Notes: generated by a model from the sequence alone, not told the origin. A stretch of 63,296 nucleotides of DNA from Clostridia bacterium (GCA_017621705.1 JAGASR010000033.1:1-63296); one strand, 5' to 3'; positions 43,828 through 54,268 are shown, numbered from the stretch's first letter. A program made the numbers and translations.

Positions 43828-45276
43828 ATGAGTTTTGCAAAATATAATCCCGCACTTTTGTGTGACTTTTATGAATTCACTATGGGTAACGGTTATTTCC
43901 TGTCCGGAAAGAAAGACGGAATAGCTTGTTTTGATCTTTTTTTCAGAAAAGTTCCCGATAACGGTGGTTTTGCTATCGCCGCAGGTCTCGCAAGTGTAAT
44001 CGAATTTATAGACAATTTCAAATTCAACGATGAAGATATTGAGTATCTTCGTTCAAAAAAAATGTTTTCCGAGGATTTCCTCGAATACTTGAGGACTTTT
44101 GAATTTTCGTGCGACATTCATGCAGTTCCCGAAGGAACACCCATTTTCCCAAAAGAACCGATAATCACGGTTAAAGGTCCTGCAGTTCAGGCTCAGTTGC
44201 TTGAAACAATGCTCCTTCTTATGATAAATCACCAGTCTCTTATTGCGACCAAAGCAAACAGAATAGTTCGTGCCGCACGCGGAAGATCTGTCTTTGAATT
44301 CGGAACAAGAAGAGCTCAGGGTGAAAATGCTGCAATGCTTGGAGCAAGAGCAGCATATCTCGGCGGATGCGCAGGTACTGCATGTGCTGCATGTGAACCG
44401 CTTTACGGTATTCCCGCTATGGGAACAATGGCTCATTCATGGATTCAGATGTTCGATAGTGAGTATGAGGCTTTCTCTGCTTACGCTCGTCTTTATCCAG
44501 ACGGATGTACTCTCCTTATCGACACCTACAACGTCCTTAAGTCAGGTATTCCGAATGCTATTAAAACCGCAAAAGAAGTTCTTGAACCGATGGGAAAACG
44601 CCTCAAGGGTGTAAGAATAGACTCCGGCGATATTACATATCTTACAAAACAAACAAGAAGACTTCTCGACGAAGCAGGTCTTACAGACTGTAAGATATTC
44701 GTTTCAAACTCTCTTGACGAATACATAATCAAAGATATCCTTATTCAGGGCGCTTGTGTTGACTATTTCGGCGTCGGTGAAAGACTTATAACCTCAAAGA
44801 GTGAACCTGTTTTCGGTGGTGTTTATAAGCTTGTTGCAGTAGAACAGGACGGCAAACTTGTATCTAAAATCAAAATCTCCGAAAACCCCGAAAAAATCAC
44901 GACTCCCGGTTATAAGAGAATTTACCGTCTTTTCTCCAAACAGACAGGAAAGATGCTTGTTGATATGATCGCACTTGCCGATGAAGAGTTTGACTTTACT
45001 CAACCGATAACTCTCTTTGATCCCGATCATACATGGAAACGCAAGACATTTACAGACTACACTGTTAAGCAGTTGCTCGAACCCATCTATATCGGAGGAA
45101 AACGAGTATATGATGCACCCGATATAGAAACTTCCAGAGCTTATTGCCTCGGAGAAGTCGCAAAAGTCTGGGATGAAGTTATTCGTCTTGAAAATCCGCA
45201 GAACTATTATGTTGACCTTTCACAGAAACTTTGGGATGAAAAACATGCTCTTCTTGAGAAAGGAGCCTCTGTTTAA
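43828..45276 (+). CDS. pncB: Nicotinate phosphoribosyltransferase
   Basis: The enzyme joins nicotinate and PRPP to give NaMN in NAD salvage. The 482-residue protein has the N-terminal LCDFYEFTMGNGYF substrate block, FEFGTRRAQ (156-164), the autophosphorylated His203 in GTMAHSW, and GVRIDSGDI for phosphate binding. Length is normal for the longer PncB class. It is the promoter-proximal gene of an eight-gene operon; its TAA overlaps the next ATG by one base. Confidence 0.96.
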   Translation: MSFAKYNPALLCDFYEFTMGNGYFLSGKKDGIACFDLFFRKVPDNGGFAIAAGLASVIEFIDNFKFNDEDIEYLRSKKMFSEDFLEYLRTFEFSCDIHAVPEGTPIFPKEPIITVKGPAVQAQLLETMLLLMINHQSLIATKANRIVRAARGRSVFEFGTRRAQGENAAMLGARAAYLGGCAGTACAACEPLYGIPAMGTMAHSWIQMFDSEYEAFSAYARLYPDGCTLLIDTYNVLKSGIPNAIKTAKEVLEPMGKRLKGVRIDSGDITYLTKQTRRLLDEAGLTDCKIFVSNSLDEYIIKDILIQGACVDYFGVGERLITSKSEPVFGGVYKLVAVEQDGKLVSKIKISENPEKITTPGYKRIYRLFSKQTGKMLVDMIALADEEFDFTQPITLFDPDHTWKRKTFTDYTVKQLLEPIYIGGKRVYDAPDIETSRAYCLGEVAKVWDEVIRLENPQNYYVDLSQKLWDEKHALLEKGASV

Positions 45277-46394
45277 TGAAGTATTCTGTGTATTCTCCTA
45301 CAGAAATATATTCCGGAGCCGGATGTGTTCTTTCCTTCGGTAAATTTTCCGAATACGGCAAAAAATGTGCTGTTATTACCGGAAAGAATATGTATAAGAA
45401 AAATTCAGTGTTATCAGACACATTGAAAGCTCTTGAAAACGAAAATATTTCATGTCTTACAATCGCAGAAGCTGAAAACAATCCTTCTGTCAAAAGTGTT
45501 TTCGATTTTTCAAACAGAGTAAAAGAATTCGGTGCAGAGTTCATAATCGGAATAGGCGGCGGTTCCTCCATGGACACCGCAAAAGCAGTCGCTATTGTTG
45601 CAGCTAATGATTATCTAACGGAAGACACCGTTTTCTCTGTTCCGTCCGATGCTGAAACCTTGCCCGTAATCCTTATAGGAACGACTGCCGGAACAGGCAG
45701 TGAAGTTATGCCTTCCGCTGTTTTGACAATTCCCGGGGATATTCCAATAAAAAAATCCGTAAAGACTAAAAAGTCATATGCCAAAGTTGCTTTATGCGAT
45801 TTTACATATACGTCCTCTATGCCCGATAATATCACTGTTTCCACGGCGTTGGACTCTGTATGTCATGCAATCGAGGCAATCTACAGTAAACGCGGGGGCG
45901 AATGGTCTGATATATACGGACATGCTGCATTAAAAAAGGTAATTCCCGCACTTTTCGATTTCGTTGAAAACAAAGGGAAGATCGAGAGTATAAGAGAAGA
46001 TCTTTATTTCGGTTCGATCCTTGCAGGACTTGCAATAAACGATGGCGGAACGAGTTTTCCTCATTCCATGGGATACATGATAACCACCATGCATGATACC
46101 GCCCACGGTTTTGCGTGCGCTGTTTTCATCGGACAATTTCTTGAAAGAGTGTCGAAAATCAGCGATGTTTCCGAAACACTCAGAGCCTGCGGAATGTCAT
46201 CCGTCGACGAATTCAAAAATAAAATTGATTTACTTATTTCAAAATATTACACAAGACCCGAGTTAACATCCGAGCAGGCGAAAAAATACGCAGAACTTGC
46301 AATGAAGATGAATGTCAATAACAATTATCTTGAACTCACCCAAGAAAACTGTGAAGATATTTATCTTGAAATGAGCAGGGGGGCATGCAAATGA
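45276..46394 (+). CDS. Iron-containing alcohol dehydrogenase
   Basis: The 372-residue protein belongs to the group III, iron-dependent alcohol dehydrogenases. NAD binding is shown by IGIGGGSSMDTAKAV and GTTAGTGSEVMPSAV. The metal ligands lie in TALDSVCHAIEA, GGTSFPHSMGY and HDTAHGFACA. Alcohols, lactaldehyde or butanol are typical substrates. It overlaps pncB by one base and recJ by four (ATGA), so it is tightly coupled to a NAD salvage and repair operon, although a fermentative role is likelier. Confidence 0.93.
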   Translation: MKYSVYSPTEIYSGAGCVLSFGKFSEYGKKCAVITGKNMYKKNSVLSDTLKALENENISCLTIAEAENNPSVKSVFDFSNRVKEFGAEFIIGIGGGSSMDTAKAVAIVAANDYLTEDTVFSVPSDAETLPVILIGTTAGTGSEVMPSAVLTIPGDIPIKKSVKTKKSYAKVALCDFTYTSSMPDNITVSTALDSVCHAIEAIYSKRGGEWSDIYGHAALKKVIPALFDFVENKGKIESIREDLYFGSILAGLAINDGGTSFPHSMGYMITTMHDTAHGFACAVFIGQFLERVSKISDVSETLRACGMSSVDEFKNKIDLLISKYYTRPELTSEQAKKYAELAMKMNVNNNYLELTQENCEDIYLEMSRGACK

Positions 46395-48541
46395 TAGAAA
46401 ACAAGCGCCCCGAAAGTCGTTGGGTATTAAAAACTCAAAATGACGAAAAGGTCTTGGAATTTTCAGAGTATCTCGAAGAATATTTCCGTCCGAGGAGAAA
46501 AAAAACAAATACTACCTCCGAGGAAACAAGAAAAGCTTTTTACGAACTGCTTTCACGTCTTTTCTACAACAGAGGATTTCGTGAAATCGGACAAATAGAA
46601 GATTTCTTCAATATCTCATCAACCCGTCTTCATGACCCTTTCCTTCTTCCGGATATGGAAGCCGCTGTTTTGAGAATTCAGAAGGCAATCGATTCAAATG
46701 AAAAGATCACCGTTTACGGAGACTATGACGTTGACGGCATAACGTCGGTTTCGATCCTTTATAAATATCTTGTTTCATGCGGCGCAGAAGTTGATTATTA
46801 TATTCCTGGAAGAACAGAAGAAGGCTACGGACTGAACGAGCAAGCCTTGAAAAGAATTCGCGAAAACGGAACCACTCTTCTCATAACTGTTGATACGGGA
46901 ACGACTGCTGTTGATGAGGTCGTTTACGCTAAAAGCATCGGACTTGAGATTGTCATTACAGACCATCACGAATGCAAGCTTAAGCATAACGAAGACGGAA
47001 CCGTAACCGAACTTATTCCCGACTGTATTGCAGTTGTAAACCCCAAGCGTCCGTCGGGCAATTATCCTTTTTCAGAGCTTGCAGGTGTAGGTGTCGTATT
47101 TAAACTTTTATGCGCATTAACGGGCAGTACAGATAAAGTTCTTGATCTCTACGGGGATCTTGTTGCAATCGGTACGATTGCAGATATAATGCCTTTGATC
47201 AACGAAAACAGAGCAATCGTAGTCATAGGTATAAAAAAGATCAAAGAACATATTTCCGTTGGTCTTAAAGCGTTATTAACAGCCTCGGGAAATGAAAAAG
47301 AGATCAGCTCATCCGTTATTGCATACACTATATCACCGAGACTCAACGCAGCAGGAAGAATCGGAGATCCCAAAACTTCAATAAGCTTGCTTCTCGAAAG
47401 AGATTACGCGACAGCAATGGAGATCGCAACTTCGCTTTGCGAAGAAAACAGAAAAAGACAACAACTTGAATCTGAAATATTCAAAGATGTCGAAAAAATG
47501 ATAGAAGAATGCGGACTCAACGATAAGATTCTTGTCTTCGCATCTGACAACTGGCATCACGGAGTTATCGGTATCGTTGCATCCCGTATAATCGAAAAAT
47601 ACGGTAAACCCTGCATCCTTTTATGCGGAGACGGTGAAAACATGAAGGGCTCTGCAAGAAGCGTCAAAGGAATAAGCATTTTCGAACTTCTTCAGAAGAC
47701 ATCATCGTCTCTTTTAAAATACGGTGGTCACGAAATGGCCGCAGGTCTTTCTTTGAGCAGAGATAAATACAATGATTTCAGAAATGAAATTATTGAATAC
47801 TCGAATAAAACCATAACAGATAAAATGCTCATCCCCGTCATAGAGGCGGAATGTGAACTTCCTTTTGAACGTTTAACGTTGCAGACCTATGATGTAATCC
47901 GTATGCTCGAGCCGTTCGGCACAGGAAACGCTACACCGTTGTTTATAGTGAAGAATCTCACTGTTTCTGATATTGAACCTATCGGTTGCGGCCATCATGT
48001 TAAAATGAGAGTTTCTAAAAAAGACTCACAGCTTGAGCCGGTAACAATGCTTATGTTCAATACCGAGTTCAACGGACTTAATTGCGTAAAAGGTGATGAG
48101 ATAGACGTTGTTTGCGCTTTAAGCGACAATGTATTCAACGGTAAAAGATCTCTTTCCGTCAATATCAAAAAATTCAAACTTTCAACATCCATTGAAAGCA
48201 AGGATAAGGTCAATAAATTATTCTACGATAATTTCAGAAAAAACGGTAAAGTTATCGATGATATAGTTTTGACAAGAGACCATGTCGCAGCCGTATTTAA
48301 GAAAATAAGAAAACAATCATCGGAAACTGAAGAATACAATTCTTATTCTTTTGCGAGAAGAATATCAAACGAATCGGGGCTTGATATCAATTATGCAAGA
48401 TTTATGCTTTCACTTGATATTTTAAACGAACTCAATCTTATTTCCTACAGCGGAAGCGACCAAATTAAAATTACCTACCATAATTCATTCGAAAAAGTAG
48501 ATCTTCAGAACTCTGCCACATGGAGCATAGTTCATAAATAG
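46391..48541 (+). CDS. recJ: Single-stranded-DNA-specific exonuclease RecJ
   Basis: RecJ degrades single-stranded DNA 5' to 3' in recombination and repair. The DHH phosphoesterase motifs are present: YGDYDVDG (Asp111-Asp115) and TDHHEC (191-193 for DHH), followed by the DHHA1 domain with GGHEMAAGLSL and a C-terminal OB-fold. An ATG at 46385 is in frame, but it lies too close to the AGGGGGG ribosome site; the ATG at 46391 has correct spacing and forms an ATGA overlap with the upstream stop. From there the protein has 716 residues. Confidence 0.94.
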   Translation: MIENKRPESRWVLKTQNDEKVLEFSEYLEEYFRPRRKKTNTTSEETRKAFYELLSRLFYNRGFREIGQIEDFFNISSTRLHDPFLLPDMEAAVLRIQKAIDSNEKITVYGDYDVDGITSVSILYKYLVSCGAEVDYYIPGRTEEGYGLNEQALKRIRENGTTLLITVDTGTTAVDEVVYAKSIGLEIVITDHHECKLKHNEDGTVTELIPDCIAVVNPKRPSGNYPFSELAGVGVVFKLLCALTGSTDKVLDLYGDLVAIGTIADIMPLINENRAIVVIGIKKIKEHISVGLKALLTASGNEKEISSSVIAYTISPRLNAAGRIGDPKTSISLLLERDYATAMEIATSLCEENRKRQQLESEIFKDVEKMIEECGLNDKILVFASDNWHHGVIGIVASRIIEKYGKPCILLCGDGENMKGSARSVKGISIFELLQKTSSSLLKYGGHEMAAGLSLSRDKYNDFRNEIIEYSNKTITDKMLIPVIEAECELPFERLTLQTYDVIRMLEPFGTGNATPLFIVKNLTVSDIEPIGCGHHVKMRVSKKDSQLEPVTMLMFNTEFNGLNCVKGDEIDVVCALSDNVFNGKRSLSVNIKKFKLSTSIESKDKVNKLFYDNFRKNGKVIDDIVLTRDHVAAVFKKIRKQSSETEEYNSYSFARRISNESGLDINYARFMLSLDILNELNLISYSGSDQIKITYHNSFEKVDLQNSATWSIVHK

Positions 48542-48558
48542 AGAAAGAAGGAATCTTT

Positions 48559-50715
48559 ATGTTGCCTTCAGCAAAAGAGCTATTTGACGCTCTCGAGAAT
48601 AAAGGCAGGGCCTATAACATGGAAAAGATCAGAGAGGCATATGCTTTTGCTTTCTCTGCCCATGAATCTCAAACAAGAAAAACAGGCGAACCGTATATCA
48701 ATCATCCGATTGCAGTAGCAAAAATACTGCTTGACTTTGACTGCGATACGGATACTATCATTGCGGCTCTTTTCCATGATGTAATCGAGGATACCGAATA
48801 CACCTATGACGATATCAAGAAGAAATTCGGAGTTGAAGTTGCGGAACTTGTTGAAGGTGTTACAAAACTTGAAAGGATAAAATATTCATCTAAAGAAGAA
48901 CAGCAGCTTGAAACGCTCCGTAAAATGCTTCTTGCGATGACCAAAGATATCAGAGTTATCCTTATCAAGCTTGCAGACCGTCTGCATAATCTCCGAACTC
49001 TCGATTCAATGCCAGAACCGAAGCAGAGGACAATTGCCCTTGAATCTATTGAGGTTTACGCGCCTCTCGCTCACCGACTCGGTATTCAAAGCATTAAAAC
49101 AGAAATCGAAGATATTGCGGTAAGATATCTTGACCCGATAGGATACGCAGAGATAATGGAAGAACTCCAGAATCTCGATACAGATAAAGATTTCTTCATG
49201 AGTATCAAAAAGATGATCGAAGATAAGCTTTATTTAGAACAGATACCTGCGATTGTTGACGGACGAGTAAAACATATTTATTCAATCTACCGCAAGATGT
49301 TTACTCAAAATAAGAGCTTCAATGAGATCTATGACCTTTATGCTTTCAGGATCATTGTAGATAAAGTCAGCGACTGCTATAACGTCCTCGGATATATTCA
49401 TGATATTTTCCAGGCTATTCCCGGCAGACTCAAAGACTATATCGCAGTTCCGAAGCCGAATATGTATCAGTCTCTGCATACAACGGTAAGCCACCACGGC
49501 CATTTCTTCGAAGTTCAGATCAGAACAAAAGAAATGCACCGTATTGCAGAACTCGGTATTGCAGCTCACTGGAAATATAAGAGCGGTGGAATTTCGGATA
49601 GTTCCGTTGATGAAAAACTCTCATGGGTCAGAAAACTTCTCGAAGTTCAAACAGATGTCTCCGAGGCTGACGACTTCATGAAGACATTCAAAATTGACCT
49701 TTTCAGTGACCAGGTTTTTGTTTCGACCCCCAAAGGTGATATAATCAAGCTCCCGGCAGATTCAAATATAATAGACTTTGCATATTCCATACACAGTGCT
49801 GTCGGTAATAAAATGATCGGCGGTAAAGTTAACGGACGTATGTCCGAACTTTCGACTAAGCTTCAGAATGGCGACGTTGTTGAGATTATTACATCTCAAT
49901 CTTCTTCAGGTCCCTCAAGAGACTGGTTGAATATAGTCAGAACGAACGAAGCGAAAGCAAAGATACGTCAATGGTTTAAAAAGGAAAAGCGTGAAGAAAA
50001 TATCGAAGCCGGTCGTGACGTTCTCGAAAAAGAGCTTCGCAGACTGAATGTTTATCTTGTTAACGTTGATAAAAATACATTCTTCCAACCGATCATGAAA
50101 CGATACGGCCTAACGGAGCTTGACGAGTTTTATGCGGCTATCGGTTACGGCGGAATATCTGTTTCCAAGATATTACCCAAGCTTAAAGAAGAATATATCC
50201 GTCTGCAGAAACAAAACGAAAAACCGAAAACCGTTGAGATCACAACAAAACGTAAAGCTATAAACGGCGTTATAGTTGAAGATCTTGACAACTGTCTTGT
50301 TCGACTTGCAGGTTGTTGTTCTCCGCTTCCGGGCGACGAGATCATCGGTTATATAACAAGGGGCAACGGGGTCGCCGTTCATAAAGCAGACTGTAAACAT
50401 ATGCAGAATGTAGACGGAAACCGTCTTATAAGAGTACATTGGGACGGTGCACCCAGCGACTATTTTGCAACAACTATCTGCGTAACGGCTCTCTCAAGAA
50501 TCGACCTTGTTGCAGATATAACAATGGTTCTTGCATCTATGAGAATTGTTATGCACTCAATAAATACGCACGAATTAAGCGACGGATGCATTGAAGTATT
50601 CTTAAATATAGATGTAATGGATCTTTCGCATCTTGATACTGTTATGAAACGCATCAATAAAATAAATAACGTTATGACAGTAGAACGTGCACCCGAAAAA
50701 GGAAAGAAGAAATGA
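48559..50715 (+). CDS. relA: Bifunctional (p)ppGpp synthetase/hydrolase
   Basis: This Rel protein makes and breaks the alarmone (p)ppGpp. Order of domains: HD hydrolase (about 25-180, with His73-Asp74 in LFHDVIEDT and ADRLHNLRTL), synthetase (about 230-345, with YQSLHTTV), TGS (about 385-450), a linker helix and conserved cysteines (LAGCCSPLPGD), and a C-terminal ACT domain. The 718 residues match full-length Rel. Both catalytic domains keep their key motifs. relA-dtd adjacency is widespread in Firmicutes. Confidence 0.97.
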   Translation: MLPSAKELFDALENKGRAYNMEKIREAYAFAFSAHESQTRKTGEPYINHPIAVAKILLDFDCDTDTIIAALFHDVIEDTEYTYDDIKKKFGVEVAELVEGVTKLERIKYSSKEEQQLETLRKMLLAMTKDIRVILIKLADRLHNLRTLDSMPEPKQRTIALESIEVYAPLAHRLGIQSIKTEIEDIAVRYLDPIGYAEIMEELQNLDTDKDFFMSIKKMIEDKLYLEQIPAIVDGRVKHIYSIYRKMFTQNKSFNEIYDLYAFRIIVDKVSDCYNVLGYIHDIFQAIPGRLKDYIAVPKPNMYQSLHTTVSHHGHFFEVQIRTKEMHRIAELGIAAHWKYKSGGISDSSVDEKLSWVRKLLEVQTDVSEADDFMKTFKIDLFSDQVFVSTPKGDIIKLPADSNIIDFAYSIHSAVGNKMIGGKVNGRMSELSTKLQNGDVVEIITSQSSSGPSRDWLNIVRTNEAKAKIRQWFKKEKREENIEAGRDVLEKELRRLNVYLVNVDKNTFFQPIMKRYGLTELDEFYAAIGYGGISVSKILPKLKEEYIRLQKQNEKPKTVEITTKRKAINGVIVEDLDNCLVRLAGCCSPLPGDEIIGYITRGNGVAVHKADCKHMQNVDGNRLIRVHWDGAPSDYFATTICVTALSRIDLVADITMVLASMRIVMHSINTHELSDGCIEVFLNIDVMDLSHLDTVMKRINKINNVMTVERAPEKGKKK

Positions 50716-51155
50716 AAGCAGTAGTTCAAAGAGTTAAATCAGCTGTTATTGATATTGATGATAACGGTAATATTTCCCGAGAGGAAATAGGGCAGGGGCT
50801 CGTAATTTTGCTTGGTATATACACTACAGATACCGAACAAAATATGAAGCAACTTGCGGAAAGATGCCGTGGTATGAGAATTTTTACAGATGAAAATGAT
50901 AAAATGAATTTATCTGTAAATGATATCGGCGGAGAAGTTCTTATAGTATCCAATTTTACACTTTGCGCAGATACGTCTCACGGAAAAAGACCGTCATTTA
51001 TTGCAGCAGCACGTCCAGAACAGGCAAAACCGTTATACGATCAGTTTATCGAAATATTCAAAACCCATACGCCCGTAAAAACAGGTGTTTTCGGTGCTGA
51101 TATGAAGATTGATCTTGTAAACGACGGTCCGATTACTCTTATTGTAGAGGGATAA
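50712..51155 (+). CDS. dtd: D-aminoacyl-tRNA deacylase
   Basis: Dtd hydrolyses D-amino acids from tRNA. The 147-residue protein starts with the family MKAVVQRVKSA, and has the SNFTLCADTSHGKRPSF block and a C-terminal FGADMKIDLVNDGPIT with the Gly-x-Pro-like end motif. Its ATG overlaps the relA stop (ATGA). Confidence 0.96.
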   Translation: MKAVVQRVKSAVIDIDDNGNISREEIGQGLVILLGIYTTDTEQNMKQLAERCRGMRIFTDENDKMNLSVNDIGGEVLIVSNFTLCADTSHGKRPSFIAAARPEQAKPLYDQFIEIFKTHTPVKTGVFGADMKIDLVNDGPITLIVEG

Positions 51156-51156
51156 T

Positions 51157-51792
51157 ATGAAAAGCGAAATCAAGAGACTTCGAAGCAGTATTTATGTCAC
51201 AAACTCTTTTTATCTGTTTGACGGCAAAGGTCATGCGTTAATTATTGACCCTGCCGAAAGCTTCTCAAAAGCAGAAAGTATTCTCGAAGGGAATATCCCT
51301 ACAGCAATCTACCTAACCCACGGTCATTTTGATCATACATATGACTGCGAATTATTCAGACAGAAATACGGTACAAAAGTATTTATTCACGAGCTTGATG
51401 AGAAATATCTTTCCGATCACAGGTACCATTCTCCTAACGGTATTCCGTCAGGATACGAAGATCGGATTATTACCGCAGACGGAACATTTAAAGACGGTGA
51501 TTCATTTACCTTCGGAGAAGATACTTTTTCAGTTATTCATACTCCGGGACATACAGAAGGCTCCTGCTGTTTCTATACAGAAAATGTTCTTTTTTCCGGT
51601 GATACTCTTTTCAAAGGTTCTATCGGACGAACAGATTTCCCGTTGGGCTGCAACGATGCAGATATGCCTAACTCATTGAGAAAAATCACAAAGACAGTAA
51701 CCGATGATACTGTTATCTATCCCGGACACGGTTTCCAGTCGGTTATGTCGGAAGAGAAGAAATTCAATCCATATTTACTATTGTTTTTATGA
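51157..51792 (+). CDS. Metallo-beta-lactamase-fold hydrolase (glyoxalase II-like)
   Basis: The 211-residue protein has the zinc motif THGHFDH (His55, His57, Asp59, His60), His in IHTPGHTEGS, and Asp in SGDTLFKGSIGRTDF, with a final His in YPGHGF. This is the YcbL/glyoxalase II-like group, cleaving thioesters such as lactoylglutathione or related compounds. It starts two bases past the dtd stop and overlaps hemZ by four bases. Confidence 0.92.
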   Translation: MKSEIKRLRSSIYVTNSFYLFDGKGHALIIDPAESFSKAESILEGNIPTAIYLTHGHFDHTYDCELFRQKYGTKVFIHELDEKYLSDHRYHSPNGIPSGYEDRIITADGTFKDGDSFTFGEDTFSVIHTPGHTEGSCCFYTENVLFSGDTLFKGSIGRTDFPLGCNDADMPNSLRKITKTVTDDTVIYPGHGFQSVMSEEKKFNPYLLLFL

Positions 51793-53168
51793 TAATCAAT
51801 CTGATAAACAACGACTATAAATTTGATATTTCAAATACCGCAATTCTTTTCTATCCTCGAATCAGCGTTGTGGATGATTCGGACGGAAAGAAGTTGACTG
51901 TTTCTTTGGATGGAAATACAGCATACGCAGAATACAATGATAACGGAATACTGTATCGTTCAAATTCAGAAGTAGACGATTCTCTTTATGACGGCCCTCG
52001 ATGCGCCTGTGTTCGTGTTGCTTTCGATGTTTTTCATCAAGCCACGGGTTTAAGGCCTCCATGGGGGCTTCTGATAGGCGTAAGGCCCGTAAATTTCTAT
52101 TTAAAGATGTCAGATATCCATGGAGACAGTTGTGAAGAAGTACTCGAAAAATCTTATCTTGTAGCGCCTGAAAAGATAAATATATGCCGCAAAGCGGTTG
52201 AGATGAGAAAGAGCTCTGTTGATAAACTTTCGGAAGACAGTTACAGCCTTTATATTTCAATTCCATTCTGTCCTTCAAGATGCAAATACTGTTCATTTGT
52301 CTCTTATTCGACTGAAAAAGAAAAAAAATATATATCGCCGTATATCGAAACTCTTTGCAGTGAAATCAAAAAAACCGCAGAAACCGCGCCGCACAGAAAT
52401 CCGTTAACGGTCTACATCGGTGGCGGGACTCCCACATGTATTGAGGATTGTCTTTTCGAAAGAGTACTTAATCAAATCAGAGAAAGCTTTGATCTTTCGG
52501 ATTGTTTCGAATATACCGTTGAAGCGGGGCGCCCTGAAACAATAACAGAAGAAAAACTTTGCATAATGAAAAAATACGGTGTGAACCGAGTAAGTGTAAA
52601 CCCGCAGACTTTATCCGAGGAAGTGCTTTTTACAGCAGGAAGAAAACATACCGTTCAGGACTTTTTCAAAGCATACTCATTAGCAAAGGAATACGGTTTT
52701 GATATTAATATTGATCTTATTGCGGGATTACCGCTTGAGACAACCGAATCGTTTGAAAATGGGCTAAAAAAAATTATTGAACTGTCACCTGCAAATATAA
52801 CCGTGCATACTCTGTATATCAAAAGAGCAGCGGATTACGGTCTTGACAGCTCTCTTTACGCAAATACAGATCCTGAGGCGGTAACTCAAATGGTATCAAC
52901 TGCTTGCAATTTGCTTGAAAAAGAGGGGTATTTCCCGTATTACTTATACAGACAGAAAAATACGGTCGGAAATAATGAAAATATAGGTTTTTCGAAAAAA
53001 GGTAAGGAATGTGCATATAATATATATATGATGGACGATATCCAGACTGTCTACGCATGCGGAGCAAACGCAATGACAAAGATTGTCAAAAACGGATCTA
53101 TCGACCGTTCATGCGGCACAAAATTCGCATATAACTATATAAGAAATAACGGAGAGAAAAACAAATGA
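51789..53168 (+). CDS. hemZ: Oxygen-independent coproporphyrinogen III oxidase-like radical SAM protein HemZ
   Basis: The 459-residue protein has the radical SAM cluster motif CPSRCKYC (Cys161, Cys165, Cys168) inside the coproporphyrinogen dehydrogenase context SLYISIPFCPSRC, plus VYIGGGTPT and VNPQTLSEEVL. The additional N-terminal domain of about 150 residues is typical of HemZ. Members may form heme intermediates or act as related radical enzymes. Overlaps by ATGA on both sides bind it into the operon. Confidence 0.9.
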   Translation: MIINLINNDYKFDISNTAILFYPRISVVDDSDGKKLTVSLDGNTAYAEYNDNGILYRSNSEVDDSLYDGPRCACVRVAFDVFHQATGLRPPWGLLIGVRPVNFYLKMSDIHGDSCEEVLEKSYLVAPEKINICRKAVEMRKSSVDKLSEDSYSLYISIPFCPSRCKYCSFVSYSTEKEKKYISPYIETLCSEIKKTAETAPHRNPLTVYIGGGTPTCIEDCLFERVLNQIRESFDLSDCFEYTVEAGRPETITEEKLCIMKKYGVNRVSVNPQTLSEEVLFTAGRKHTVQDFFKAYSLAKEYGFDINIDLIAGLPLETTESFENGLKKIIELSPANITVHTLYIKRAADYGLDSSLYANTDPEAVTQMVSTACNLLEKEGYFPYYLYRQKNTVGNNENIGFSKKGKECAYNIYMMDDIQTVYACGANAMTKIVKNGSIDRSCGTKFAYNYIRNNGEKNK

Positions 53169-54100
53169 ACGAATCCCGAGTTTCATACGACATAACTTAC
53201 ATTTCAAATGAACTATCTGCGGATCCCAATAAAACTATATCAGAGGCTGAAAACTTTTACGGCAAACAAATCAAAGATACAGTAAACAGTGTCGGATCTC
53301 ATAAAATTATTTTGCTTTCAGGACCTTCAGGGTCTGGCAAAACGACAACTGCAAACAAAATCTGTGAAGGAATACGAAATTACGGCCATAGATGCGAAGT
53401 TGTATCGTTGGATGATTTCTATCATAACAGAGAAAATTTGCCAATCATAAACGGTAAAGTAAACGCTGAAGTCGTTGAGGCCCTCAAAGTATCTCTTATC
53501 CATAAAACGATTGAAAGTCTGATTTCAACGGGACGTTCTTCCCTGCCTAAATATGACTTTTTTACGGGAATGAGAACCGATGATGCAACCGAAATAGATG
53601 TAGGATCGGACGGTATCGTTATATTCGAGGGTATCCATGCCTTGAACCCCAAGATTAATAAAGACATAAATAAAGATGACATACTTGAAATTTATGTAAG
53701 CCCACATAGCGGATTTATGATAAACGACGAAGATATTTTAACAAAGAGAGAAGCTCGATTTATCCGCAGACTTGTAAGAGACAGTTGGTCAAGGAATACT
53801 GCACCGGAAAAAACAATGGCAATGTGGCCGGTTGTTTGCGAAGGTGAGGATACATTGATCAGACCGTTTTCAGGTTTAGCAGATATCCGTATTAATACAA
53901 CTCACTCCTATGAGCCGTTCCTGATGAAAAATAAGGCAATATCTTTATTAAGCTCTATACAGAAAGAAAACGAATATTTTGACCTTGCGAACAAATATAT
54001 CGTTAAACTTAATCATTTTACACAGATAGATATTTCTCTTTTACCGAAAGATTCTTTACTCAGAGAATTTATAAATCCGAGCCATAAAGACTATATTTGA
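53165..54100 (+). CDS. Uridine kinase-like nucleoside kinase
   Basis: The 311-residue P-loop kinase has Walker A GPSGSGKT (53-60), the SLDDFYHNRENLP lid and acceptor region, VIFEGIHALNP, and RRLVRDSWSRN. It resembles the C-terminal half of clostridial uridine kinase-like proteins that sometimes carry a TGS-type N-terminal domain, which is lacking here. It would phosphorylate uridine, cytidine or a related compound. It ends the pncB operon. Confidence 0.87.
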   Translation: MNESRVSYDITYISNELSADPNKTISEAENFYGKQIKDTVNSVGSHKIILLSGPSGSGKTTTANKICEGIRNYGHRCEVVSLDDFYHNRENLPIINGKVNAEVVEALKVSLIHKTIESLISTGRSSLPKYDFFTGMRTDDATEIDVGSDGIVIFEGIHALNPKINKDINKDDILEIYVSPHSGFMINDEDILTKREARFIRRLVRDSWSRNTAPEKTMAMWPVVCEGEDTLIRPFSGLADIRINTTHSYEPFLMKNKAISLLSSIQKENEYFDLANKYIVKLNHFTQIDISLLPKDSLLREFINPSHKDYI

Positions 54101-54184
54101 TCTGTTTTTGACCGATAAATGGGTGTATAAATTTGTTGCTTCAAATATGTCACAAATAGTTATGCTTTTTTATCGAAAAATTGC

Positions 54185-54213
54185 TTGACATCACGGATTT
54201 ATTCGTGTATAAT
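54185..54213 (+). promoter_or_regulatory. Promoter of rpsU
   Basis: Perfect TTGACA (54185-54190) and TATAAT (54208-54213) boxes are separated by 17 bp. Confidence 0.85.
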
Positions 54214-54268
54214 ATTAGGGTACAAATTCAGCACACACTTTTTTACCGATGGAGGGGAGGGAAACTAC

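Noticed and set aside
54185..54268. 28-residue N-terminal extension of bS21
   Set aside because: This stretch contains the promoter and the strong ribosome site of rpsU, so it is untranslated.
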